Assembly: GCA_048594865.1 (NCBI GenBank)
Contig: JBMDWZ010000333.1
Location: 1-13,072, forward strand
DNA: 13,072 nucleotides
Direction of reading: 5' to 3'
Source of the DNA: CALKWS01 sp048594865
GTDB taxonomy: Bacteria; Actinomycetota; Actinomycetes; Actinomycetales; Beutenbergiaceae
Shown: piece after piece, positions 1 to 7,084 of the stretch
How the letters are laid out: each line of letters begins with the position of its first letter
How positions within the stretch are numbered: position 1 is the stretch's first letter
The notes under the pieces: model-generated
Told to the model about the DNA's origin: nothing
The model's input: the letters and a program-made list of their open reading frames with translations, nothing else
Database searches by the model: none
Made by a program: the position numbers and the translations under genes

Positions 1-570
1 CATCCCGATCACCAAGGCCCAGCGCCACCCGGTGCCGGAATCAACCACGAAGTAGGCGATCAGGGCCGCAGCCAGCCAGCCGACCGCCCAGAACGCCTCG
101 AGCACCACGATCACTCGGCCGCGGATCCGCTTGGGCGCGAACTCGCTCACCAGGGTGGAGGCCACGGGCAATTCGGCACCCAGGCCCAGCCCGATGATGA
201 ACCGGAACACGATCAGCATCACCAGTCCGGTGGACAGCGCCGAGGCGCCGGTCGCCAGACCGTAAACCAGCAGCGTGATCGCAAAGACCTGGCGCCGCCC
301 AATCCTGTCCGCCAGCAGGCCACCGAACGAGGCACCCACGGCCATCCCGAGGAACCCGACGGAGCCGATCAGGGACAGTTCAGTGGTGTTGAGGTTCCAG
401 GCGATCGACAGCGCCGCCATGATGTAGGAGATGAGCGCCACGTCCATGGCGTCCAACGCCCACCCGATTCCAGACCCCCACAGGAGCTTCTGGTGGGACT
501 TGCCAAAGGGCAACCGGTCCAGGCGCTGGGCCCGGGTCAGTTCGGTGGGCTCTGGAGTGTCGCTGCTCAT
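1..570 (-). CDS. niaP: MFS transporter, NiaP-like niacin permease (partial, C-terminus off window)
   Basis: An inner-membrane major facilitator permease, most likely importing nicotinate or nicotinamide by proton symport for NAD synthesis. Only the first 190 residues lie here; the gene runs off the left edge. ATG at 570 is preceded by an AGAAGG ribosome-binding site. Visible features are a first helix near residues 33-53 with the DAMDVAL motif (40-46), the MFS motif A loop GGLLADRIGRR at 83-93, a charged fourth-helix stretch around VFRFIIGLGLGAELPVAST (about 121-139), and RGRVIVVLEAFWAVGW after it. DAMDV, GLGAELPVASTLVSE and the LEAFWAVGW segment closely recall Bacillus NiaP (YceI) as I remember it. 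An aromatic-acid:H+ symporter is the main alternative. It is divergent from the S9 peptidase. MFS identity is near certain; substrate is inferred from remembered family resemblance. Confidence 0.75.
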   Translation of the reverse strand, partial: MSSDTPEPTELTRAQRLDRLPFGKSHQKLLWGSGIGWALDAMDVALISYIMAALSIAWNLNTTELSLIGSVGFLGMAVGASFGGLLADRIGRRQVFAITLLVYGLATGASALSTGLVMLIVFRFIIGLGLGAELPVASTLVSEFAPKRIRGRVIVVLEAFWAVGWLAAALIAYFVVDSGTGWRWALVIGM

Positions 571-751
571 TAGCCGACCTTCTCTTGGTGGCGGTTCGGA
601 CCAGCGCAGGATATCTGGCTACCGGTCGACGGCGGAGTTCCGGTCAGTATCCGGATACGGCGGCCGTTGTCGCCGCGAAGGGTTTGGGCGTGGAGGCTTC
701 TGGCTGAATGTAAATGTGCGCTAAGCGGCGGTGGTGCGATAAACAAAGGGT
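571..751. promoter_or_regulatory. Divergent intergenic region between the niaP-like gene and the S9 peptidase
   Basis: This 181-bp non-coding spacer must carry start signals for both divergent genes. The transporter has an AGAAGG ribosome-binding site close to 580. On the minus strand GATACT, overlapping the right edge of the palindrome at 647-658, could serve as a -10 with GGCGAC 17 bp upstream, but that -35 is poor. On the plus strand GATAAA at 738-743 lies where the -10 of a leaderless transcript starting near 752 would sit; a TGTAAAT stretch near 709-715 is an alternative -10. No convincing -35 is seen for either. Promoter positions are inference. Confidence 0.4.
647..658. promoter_or_regulatory. 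Perfect 12-bp palindrome, possible operator
   Basis: GTATCCGGATAC reads identically on both strands and lies about 77 bp upstream of the niaP-like start and 93 bp upstream of the S9 peptidase start. A dyad of this size in a divergent promoter region is a plausible binding site for a dimeric repressor, and niacin transporter genes are often controlled by NAD-related regulators. No regulator gene is in the window, and the half-site CCGGATAC also turns up in coding DNA here, so chance is possible. Confidence 0.3.
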
Positions 752-2896
752 ATGACTTCCACGCCTTTCCACAATTTGGATCACTACGTTGCTCACCCGC
801 GGTTGTCCGGGCTGGCGCTGAGCCCCGACGGCGAGCGGCTGGTCACCACGGTGGCGACGATGACCAAGAAGGGCACCGGATATGCCAGCGCCCTGTGGGA
901 GATCGACCCGCACGGGCAGGCCGACGCCCGCCGGATCACCCGCAGCGCCAAGGGTGAAGCCGGGGCCGCGTTCAGCGCCAACGGGGACCTGTACTTCACC
1001 TCTGCGCGCCCGGACCCCGACGGTGACGGCAAGGATGAGAACGCCTTGTGGTTGCTGCCCAGCGGAGGCGGGGAAGCCCGGGTAGTGCACCAGCGTCCCG
1101 GCGGCGTCGGGGCTGTGCAGTGCGCCGACGATGCCGATGTCACCGTGCTCAGCGCCAGTGTGCTACCTGGTGCCAACGATGAGGAAGCCCACGCCACGTT
1201 ACACAAGTCGCGCAAGGACGGTGAAGTCTCAGCGATCTTGCACACCGGATACCCGGTGCGGTTCTGGGACCGAGACATCGGCCCGGCCCGGCCCAACCTG
1301 TTTGTCCTTGAGGACCAGGGGGATGAGGGTGCCGCCGATAACGCCACCCCAACCACCGTGGACGACCGGGGCGCCACCCGCCTGCGCAACGTCACCCCGG
1401 GCATCGGCTCGCTGTTCGGCGGCGGCGCCGTCATCAGCCCCGACGGCACCTTCGCACTGATCTCGCTCACGGTCACCGAGGCCCGCGCCTCACGCCGCAG
1501 CGCCATCGCCCGCGTGGACCTGCGTACCGGTGAGCGGACAACGCTCGCCGACGACGACGAACTCCAGTTCTCCCCGGGGCCCATCTCTCCCGATGGCACC
1601 CGGGCTGTCGTCGTCGGGTCGGTTCGATCGACCCCAACGAACGGGCCCAACCCCTCGATGTCGATCCTCGATCTCGCTACCGGTGAGTTGACGCCGTTGG
1701 CCCACGACTGGGACGCCTGGCCCAAGCCGGCCGCGTGGCTACCCGACTCCAGCGCCGTGATCGCCTTGGCCGATTCCGATGGCCGCGGACCGGTGTTCGC
1801 CATCGACGTGGCCTCCGGCGAGGTCCGTCAGATCACCCACGATGACGCCACCTACTCCGACGTGGTCCTGGACCCCACCGGCACCCTCGCCTACGGGGTG
1901 CGCTCCTCCTACGCCTACCCCAGCGAAGTGGTGCGCATCGACCTGGAAACCGGTGACGTCACGGCACTGAGCGGCCCGGTCGCCCGCCCCGAACTTCCTG
2001 GTGAGCTCACCGAGGTGGAAACCACGGCGGCCGACGGCACCCGGGTGCGCGCCTGGCTCGCCAAGCCGCGAAGCGAGGACCCCGCACCGTTGCTGCTGTG
2101 GATCCACGGCGGGCCGCTGGGGTCCTGGAACGCCTGGTCCTGGCGATGGAACCCGTGGATCATGGTCGCCCAAGGTTACGCGGTGCTGCTGCCGGACCCG
2201 GCACTGTCCACCGGCTACGGCCAGGACTTCATCGAACGCGGCTGGGGGAGCTGGGGTCAAGCGCCCTACACCGACCTGATGGCGATCACCGATGCGGTGG
2301 TGGCACGGCCGGACATCGATGAGACCCGGACCGCGGCGATGGGTGGTTCCTTCGGCGGCTACATGGCCAACTGGGTTGCCGGGCACACCGACAGGTTCTC
2401 CGCGATCGTCACCCACGCCTCGCTGTGGGCGCTAGATCAATTTGGGCCGACCACAGACGCCTCGTTCTACTGGCGCCGGGAGATGACCGCGGAGATGGCG
2501 GAGGCGAACTCGCCGCACAAGTTCGTGGAGCAGATCGTCACCCCGATGCTCGTCATTCACGGCGATAAGGACTACCGGGTGCCGATCGGTGAGGGCCTGC
2601 GGCTGTGGTACGAACTGTTGGAGAACTCGGGCCTGCCGGCCGATGCGGACGGCTCAACGGTGCACCGGTTCTTGTACTTCCCGGGGGAGAACCACTGGAT
2701 TCTCACCCCGCACCACGCCAAGGTTTGGTACGAGGTGATCAGCGGGTTCCTTTCCGAGCACGTGCTTGGAAAGCCGCTCGAGACGCCGCAGGTACTCGGC
2801 TTGAGTGCGCCTAGCGAGGGTGACAGCGACACCGAGTCCGATTCCGAGTCCGACACCGATTCCGAGTCCGACACCGATTCCGAGGGCGAGGGCTAG
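752..2896 (+). CDS. S9 family (prolyl oligopeptidase-type) serine peptidase with acidic repeat tail
   Basis: A 714-residue serine peptidase of the acylaminoacyl-peptidase/dipeptidyl-peptidase branch, which cleaves short peptides. Residues about 10-410 show repeated blades with SPDG turns (24-27, 229-232, 279-282), the beta-propeller that filters substrates. Residues about 420-675 are the alpha/beta-hydrolase: oxyanion-hole HGGP at 452-455, nucleophile Ser533 in GGSFGGYM, Asp607 in HGDKDYRVP and His648 in GENHW, so the catalytic triad is intact. No signal peptide or membrane segment is seen, so it is probably cytoplasmic. Residues about 687-714 are an added Ser/Asp/Glu/Thr-only tail that I do not expect in the family. 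ATG at 752 starts the family-like N-terminus. The nearest purine tract (AAAGGG) abuts the ATG, too close for a normal ribosome-binding site, so leaderless translation is possible. A lipoprotein gene follows after 3 bp, suggesting co-transcription. Confidence 0.93.
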   Translation: MTSTPFHNLDHYVAHPRLSGLALSPDGERLVTTVATMTKKGTGYASALWEIDPHGQADARRITRSAKGEAGAAFSANGDLYFTSARPDPDGDGKDENALWLLPSGGGEARVVHQRPGGVGAVQCADDADVTVLSASVLPGANDEEAHATLHKSRKDGEVSAILHTGYPVRFWDRDIGPARPNLFVLEDQGDEGAADNATPTTVDDRGATRLRNVTPGIGSLFGGGAVISPDGTFALISLTVTEARASRRSAIARVDLRTGERTTLADDDELQFSPGPISPDGTRAVVVGSVRSTPTNGPNPSMSILDLATGELTPLAHDWDAWPKPAAWLPDSSAVIALADSDGRGPVFAIDVASGEVRQITHDDATYSDVVLDPTGTLAYGVRSSYAYPSEVVRIDLETGDVTALSGPVARPELPGELTEVETTAADGTRVRAWLAKPRSEDPAPLLLWIHGGPLGSWNAWSWRWNPWIMVAQGYAVLLPDPALSTGYGQDFIERGWGSWGQAPYTDLMAITDAVVARPDIDETRTAAMGGSFGGYMANWVAGHTDRFSAIVTHASLWALDQFGPTTDASFYWRREMTAEMAEANSPHKFVEQIVTPMLVIHGDKDYRVPIGEGLRLWYELLENSGLPADADGSTVHRFLYFPGENHWILTPHHAKVWYEVISGFLSEHVLGKPLETPQVLGLSAPSEGDSDTESDSESDTDSESDTDSEGEG
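2834..2887 (+). repeat. 18-bp tandem repeat (three units) encoding an Asp/Ser/Glu/Thr tail
   Basis: Three consecutive 18-bp units at 2834-2851, 2852-2869 and 2870-2887. The middle unit is GACACCGATTCCGAGTCC; the first begins GAGTCC instead of GACACC and the last ends GGC instead of TCC. Each unit is six codons, so gain or loss of a unit keeps the reading frame. It encodes the highly acidic end of the S9 peptidase. The near identity at DNA level suggests expansion by replication slippage. Confidence 0.85.
2888..2892 (+). promoter_or_regulatory. Ribosome-binding site of the lipoprotein gene inside the peptidase 3' end
   Basis: GAGGG lies 7 nt before the GTG at 2900 and within the last codons of the S9 peptidase. 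It supports GTG 2900 as the lipoprotein start and suggests translation coupled to the upstream gene. It is formed directly after the tandem-repeat tract. Confidence 0.55.
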
Positions 2897-2899
2897 GGC

Positions 2900-3856
2900 G
2901 TGCGCGCGGTGCGCACCTTCGCGGCTGCGTGCGCCGCGTCGGCGCTGTTGCTGGTGGCGGCCTGCAGCCCGACCGAGCGCGGCGGGGATCTAGAGACTGT
3001 GCTGAGGGGCATTCCCGATACTCCGGAGAATGCCGCGTGGGTGTCTTACGCCAACGTCGAAGCTGCTGGGGAGCTCGGAGCGCTGGATACCGTCGATCAC
3101 CCGATGTTCCAGGTAGTGACCTCTGGATACGGTGCCCCCTACGTCACCTTGAGTAGCCAGGCGCAGGAGCTTCTTCCGGTCCCTGGAGAGCCGGGTGCTA
3201 GCGCGGTAGCGGTGGGAATGCCACCGGATACCGCCTTCCAGTACACCGGCCTAGAGTCCGGTGCCGTGCAGGCCTACCTGACCGATGCCCAGGGCGAACG
3301 TTCGGAAGTCGAGGACGGCACTTTGCTGCAGCGGCGCGGCGACCATGAAGTGGACCTGCAAGATGAGACGTTTCCACCAAATATGGTGAACACCGCCAAC
3401 ACCGTGTGGTTCGACAACACCACGTTCATTGGGTCAAGTACCCGTGCCGGAGCGCTCGGACTAGCCGAGGGGGCGTCAGCCTCCTTAGCCGATTCCGGAC
3501 TCTACGACGGCGTGGTGGACTGCCTCGATGAGGTAGTCGTGGCGTTCCTGGGCTCCGGGGACCAGGCACCCGGATCGGCGCAGTCGGCCGGGATCGGGGT
3601 CCGGGCCGACACCGAGGACGAGTTCACCGAAGTGTTGTGCGTTCGCAGCGATGAGCCGGATGAGTTGGCCGAGCGTCTGGAGCAAGAGTTCACCGACGGC
3701 GTGAACCAATACGGCCAGCCGTGGAGCACGCTCTTCGATGACGTGCAAGTCGACAGCAGTGGCGGTTGGGCGCGTGCGGTCGTGACTCCGGCCGGGCCGG
3801 CCGGGGTGCTGCACTCGGCCCTGCGAAGTGGTGACTTGGCGCAGATGGTGGGTTAG
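2900..3856 (+). CDS. Putative lipoprotein of unknown function
   Basis: A 318-residue exported lipoprotein that I do not recognise by function. The N-terminus has Arg2 and Arg5, a hydrophobic stretch (residues 7-21) and a lipobox V-A-A-C with the lipidated cysteine at residue 22, so it should be anchored to the outer face of the cytoplasmic membrane. The mature part has no further membrane helix. It has an early IPDTPENAAWVSYAN segment (38-52) and two cysteines, Cys208 and Cys247, that could form a disulfide. The layout recalls uncharacterised actinobacterial lipoproteins starting with a PDTP segment, but that is from memory. The GTG start at 2900 follows the peptidase stop by 3 bp; GTG at 2909 would also keep the signal sequence. 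It is probably co-transcribed with the peptidase. Codon choice looks slightly less GC-biased than its neighbours, which is only an impression. Confidence 0.8.
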   Translation: MRAVRTFAAACAASALLLVAACSPTERGGDLETVLRGIPDTPENAAWVSYANVEAAGELGALDTVDHPMFQVVTSGYGAPYVTLSSQAQELLPVPGEPGASAVAVGMPPDTAFQYTGLESGAVQAYLTDAQGERSEVEDGTLLQRRGDHEVDLQDETFPPNMVNTANTVWFDNTTFIGSSTRAGALGLAEGASASLADSGLYDGVVDCLDEVVVAFLGSGDQAPGSAQSAGIGVRADTEDEFTEVLCVRSDEPDELAERLEQEFTDGVNQYGQPWSTLFDDVQVDSSGGWARAVVTPAGPAGVLHSALRSGDLAQMVG

Positions 3857-3859
3857 TAG

Positions 3860-5128
3860 CTACCCTCTGGGCACCCAGGTATCGAGGAATTCGTTGCGGA
3901 AACACCCGTCCGGATCCCAACGGGCGGCGAGTTCTTTGAACGCGGCCATCTGCGGATACAGCCCCGCGATCCGCTCCGGCGCGGTGTGAAACCACTTCCC
4001 CCAGTGCGGTCGGCCATTAAACGCCGCCATCGTCTCATCGATGACACCGAGCAGGGGCGTCACCTGCTCGGGCTCCAGGTGGAACGTGAAATGCAGGCTG
4101 ATGCTGTCCCGACCATAGGCGGGGGAGAGCCACAGCTCATCGGCGGCGATTGTGCGCACCTCACTCACCTGCAGCACCGGGCCCAGTCGGTCCCGCAGTG
4201 CCGCGACCTCATGCATCACCGGAGCAATGAAGGACCGGTCGACGACGTATTCCACTTGGATTTCACGTCCCGATGAGGGGGTGAATCCGCTGCGGAAGTG
4301 CGGTAACCGCTCATGCCAAGGCCCGGCCTCACCCAACTGCGGGGTGCACACCGAGGCGTCCGCGCCCCGCACCGGATGCTGTTGGGTGGCGGCCCGGTAG
4401 CTGGCGAACTGCTGCGGCGACGCCCCGCCGTCGGGGGTGTCGGTGCGCCGCTTGATCCACATTGACTCGATGAACTCGGGGTTCCAGGTGGTGAATAGGC
4501 TGATCGAATCGGCGCTGGCGGTGATGGCATCGAAGTCCTCCAGGACCGACCGCAGTGGCACGTCGTTGAACACGAACTGGCGCACCTGGTAGGTGGGTTC
4601 GATGCGCATGGTCACCCTGGTCGCCACCCCGAGTGCTCCGAGACTGACCACCGCGCCGGCGAAGTCCGGATCGCCGTCGGACATCGTGTGCAGTGAACCG
4701 TCGGCGGCGATGAACTCGATGGCGCAGATGCCCGCGGCCAGGCTCTGCGCGCGGTCTCCCGAGCCGTGGGTGCCGGTGGCGATCGCCCCGGCCACGCTGA
4801 TGTGCGGCAGGGAGGCCATCGCGTGCAGGGCATACCCGCGACGCTCCAGCGCGAGGGCGAGGTCACCGTAGGTGATGGCGGCGCTCACGGTGACTGCGCT
4901 GGCCGCTTCGTCGATGCTGACCTCAGGTTCGATGCCAGCCATGCTGATCAGCTCACCGGGGCTGTCGGCGATGTCGTTGAAGGAGTGAGTACTGCCAACG
5001 GCTCGGATCTTGTGTGCCTTGGCGATGATCTCCTGGGCCTGCGCAACCGACTCGGGGCGGTGCAGCGTCGACGCGGCGAAGGTGTGGGAGCCCGCCCAGT
5101 TGTGAATCATCGTTTGGTCCTCTGTCAT
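3860..5128 (-). CDS. FAD-dependent alditol (xylitol) oxidase-like protein
   Basis: A 422-residue flavoprotein of the vanillyl-alcohol-oxidase fold with a C-terminal D-arabinono-1,4-lactone oxidase domain. It most resembles Streptomyces alditol oxidase (AldO/XyoA, about 418 residues), which oxidises the terminal hydroxyl of sugar alcohols such as xylitol and sorbitol to the aldose, using O2 and releasing H2O2. His48 in GSTHSFN matches the histidine that carries covalent 8-alpha-linked FAD. HISVAGAIATGTHGSG (109-124) is the FAD-binding loop. Residues matching the known AldO substrate pocket are all present: Ser106, Glu323, Arg325, Thr348 and Lys378. No signal peptide is seen. It is last in the MoxR-type operon. 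ATG 5128 overlaps the upstream stop as ATGA, but ATG 5110 has a better ribosome-binding site (GAGGA, 7-nt spacer) and may be the true start. An L-gulono- or arabinono-lactone oxidase is less likely given the pocket match. Confidence 0.85.
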   Translation of the reverse strand: MTEDQTMIHNWAGSHTFAASTLHRPESVAQAQEIIAKAHKIRAVGSTHSFNDIADSPGELISMAGIEPEVSIDEAASAVTVSAAITYGDLALALERRGYALHAMASLPHISVAGAIATGTHGSGDRAQSLAAGICAIEFIAADGSLHTMSDGDPDFAGAVVSLGALGVATRVTMRIEPTYQVRQFVFNDVPLRSVLEDFDAITASADSISLFTTWNPEFIESMWIKRRTDTPDGGASPQQFASYRAATQQHPVRGADASVCTPQLGEAGPWHERLPHFRSGFTPSSGREIQVEYVVDRSFIAPVMHEVAALRDRLGPVLQVSEVRTIAADELWLSPAYGRDSISLHFTFHLEPEQVTPLLGVIDETMAAFNGRPHWGKWFHTAPERIAGLYPQMAAFKELAARWDPDGCFRNEFLDTWVPRG

Positions 5129-5697
5129 GGCCCGGTATTCCGAAGCGCCCGCGCGGTCACCCACATGAGGACCGCGACCCCGATGATTCCCGCGCTGGCG
5201 ACCCACGCCGTCGCCGCGCCGGTGGTCGGCAGTCCGAGTGCGATCTGCAGCACCACCTGGGTGATGATTTGGATGACGGCGAAGGCGGGCGCAGCGTGGG
5301 CGAATACGCCCAGTTCCACGCGGGCGCCCCAGCCCACCGACCTGATCACTCGGGCGGCGATCATGCTGGCGTGCAGCAGGAACGCGGCGATCGCTGCCCC
5401 GAGGACCGTCGGTTCGGTGAACAGCATCACCGCGGCGACACCGCCCAACAGGATCACGCTGAACCCGAGGTCTGGCCGGATACCCACAAGGATCGCAATG
5501 ATCATGAGGATCCCAAACGTGGACCCGGGCTCGATCACCACGGCCACTGCGAGCATCGCCATCAGGGTGCTGAGCAAACGAACCGCCCAGGCGGGGATGC
5601 TCGGACCCAGGTGCACGGTCATCTCGGGGTCCCTGACCTTGTCATGGCGCGGCCCGGTGCGGGCCCGACCGGAGAACAAGCGACGCAACGTGCTCAT
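5125..5697 (-). CDS. Polytopic membrane protein of unknown function
   Basis: A 190-residue membrane protein. A basic, cytoplasm-like N-terminus (residues 1-30, rich in Arg and Lys) precedes about five hydrophobic segments: roughly 37-55, 58-74, 77-93, 97-115 and 130-152, with a last one at 160-182. The exact count is uncertain because some segments run together. I recognise no catalytic motif. It lies between the DUF58 gene and the alditol oxidase gene and overlaps both by 4 bp (ATGA), so it belongs to the MoxR operon. ATG 5697 has a good GGAGG ribosome-binding site at 5704-5708 with a 6-nt spacer. A membrane partner for the MoxR/DUF58 module is a reasonable guess from position only. Confidence 0.85.
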   Translation of the reverse strand: MSTLRRLFSGRARTGPRHDKVRDPEMTVHLGPSIPAWAVRLLSTLMAMLAVAVVIEPGSTFGILMIIAILVGIRPDLGFSVILLGGVAAVMLFTEPTVLGAAIAAFLLHASMIAARVIRSVGWGARVELGVFAHAAPAFAVIQIITQVVLQIALGLPTTGAATAWVASAGIIGVAVLMWVTARALRNTGP

Positions 5698-7082
5698 CGG
5701 CGGCCTCCCCGAGCGGTGGCGGCGAGCATGAGTGACTGCTCTGGACCCATCGGCCCGCCGTGACCGTCCGGGTCAGGAACCCAGTGCACCACGTCGATGC
5801 CTTGCTTGCGAAGCGCCGCCAGCCGTAGCCCGCGTTCCAACCGCACCAGTCGGTAGGCGGCGGCGTCGAAATAATCCAGCCCGGTGGTGTTCACCTGCGG
5901 CAGCACGTCCACCACCACTACCCGGTGGCCTTGGGACCGCCACCGTGCCGCGATCTTGCCGGGTTCATCGTCCAGGAAGGTGGAGAACATCACCACCAGC
6001 GCACCGGAGGGCACCTGGGGTGAGCGCATCCGCGGGCTCGGGCTGCCCTCGGGGGCGATCCGGACCAGGCGTTGCATGATCCGCTCCAGGTGCTTACGCC
6101 CGGCGGCCGGTGCCACCGGTCGGGACCGGCGGCCCAGGTCGTCCAGCCCTACCCGGTCACCCTGATTGAGGTAGACCCGCGCGATGGTCGCCGCGGCTTG
6201 CCTGGCGATATCGACGGACGTGGACTGGGTCATCCGGGTGTGCCCGCCGCCGGCCCAGGTATCCACTTCGGGCCCGACGTCGTCGCGGGAGTCCACCACG
6301 AGCATCACCGTGGCTTCGGCGCTGGATAGGGTGCGGCGCACGTACAACTGGCCGAGTCTCCCGGTGCGGGGGTCCATAGAGCGGCGCACCGTGGTGCGCC
6401 AATCAATCCGGCGCAACCGGTCACCGGGGGTGAACTCGTGGATGTCGTGCAGTTCCATGCCCTCACCCACGCGCCTGGAGGTGTGCTGCCCCACCAGGCC
6501 CTGCAGCCGGAACGGCAGTGGGACCGAGCGCATGGGGCGCTCCGTTGGCCGCACCATCATCCGCAGCGCGGGGGTGTACTTGGTGCGGGCGGCGAGAACG
6601 TCCTCCACGCCCACGGCGATGTGGTCCACCCGGAAGCACTCCAGGATGCCGGTGCGGGCGGAGTCCATCGTGACCGCGATTTCACGGCCCGGCCGGGTCG
6701 CAATGACGGCCTGGGACACGCGGTAGCCGGGGGTGGCCACGCGCATCTGCATTGCGGTGACCTCCGCGGGAGCCTGGAGGGTGATGGTGCCTTGCAGCCC
6801 GCCTACGTCGCCCAGTTCCTGATCGGGCAGGCCGCTGCGAGTGGTGACCTCCACACCCCCGCGCGGCCGGTTAAACCATCCCCACACCCAAGACAGGACG
6901 ATCGGTAGGCCGATGATGGCCACCTCCGCGCGCCCGGCCGCCACGCTCACCACAACGATAACGATCCCCGTCAGGGCAGCCGCGAGCGACAGCAGCCCGA
7001 CGTTCCATTCGGTGGTTCGGTCAGGGTTCTCGTGGGTCTTGGGCGGGGCCTTCGCCGATTGGACCCGGGTCGGTTGGGCCAT
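5694..7082 (-). CDS. DUF58 domain-containing protein (MoxR-associated)
   Basis: A 462-residue protein with two closely spaced hydrophobic segments near the N-terminus (about 28-50 and 53-70), then a soluble part. The DUF58 signature is clear at about 206-229: EGMELHDIHEFTPGDRLRRI followed by DWR, corresponding to the family's REY-PGD-RRIDW motif. A von Willebrand factor A-like domain follows, beginning at VMLVVDSRDD (259-268); the metal-site DxSxS pattern is not intact (Asp264-Ser265-Arg266). Family members are usually encoded next to MoxR ATPases, as here, and are thought to be MoxR partners or clients. ATG 7082 lies 2 bp after the MoxR stop; GAGG directly abuts it and GGAAG is 13 nt away, so initiation probably depends on coupling. 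An upstream extension to 7178 would run into the MoxR gene in another frame and looks unlike protein. Confidence 0.92.
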   Translation of the reverse strand: MAQPTRVQSAKAPPKTHENPDRTTEWNVGLLSLAAALTGIVIVVVSVAAGRAEVAIIGLPIVLSWVWGWFNRPRGGVEVTTRSGLPDQELGDVGGLQGTITLQAPAEVTAMQMRVATPGYRVSQAVIATRPGREIAVTMDSARTGILECFRVDHIAVGVEDVLAARTKYTPALRMMVRPTERPMRSVPLPFRLQGLVGQHTSRRVGEGMELHDIHEFTPGDRLRRIDWRTTVRRSMDPRTGRLGQLYVRRTLSSAEATVMLVVDSRDDVGPEVDTWAGGGHTRMTQSTSVDIARQAAATIARVYLNQGDRVGLDDLGRRSRPVAPAAGRKHLERIMQRLVRIAPEGSPSPRMRSPQVPSGALVVMFSTFLDDEPGKIAARWRSQGHRVVVVDVLPQVNTTGLDYFDAAAYRLVRLERGLRLAALRKQGIDVVHWVPDPDGHGGPMGPEQSLMLAATARGGRR

Positions 7083-7084
7083 CC

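Noticed and set aside
793..1803. Long minus-strand open frame of 336 codons opposite the S9 peptidase
   Set aside because: Its product is Ser/Pro/Arg-rich with no recognisable domain and lies wholly antisense to a convincing peptidase; typical GC-rich shadow frame.
1739..2416. Minus-strand open frame of 225 codons opposite the catalytic domain
   Set aside because: Gly/Val/His-rich low-quality composition and full overlap with the conserved S9 region.
5129..5206. Upstream extension of the alditol oxidase start
   Set aside because: The added residues are Gly/Arg-rich, overlap the upstream membrane protein and are absent from AldO-type enzymes; ATG 5128 or 5110 fits better.
4766..5731. Plus-strand open frame of 321 codons
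   Set aside because: Runs antisense across the oxidase, the membrane protein and part of DUF58; composition is unlike a protein.
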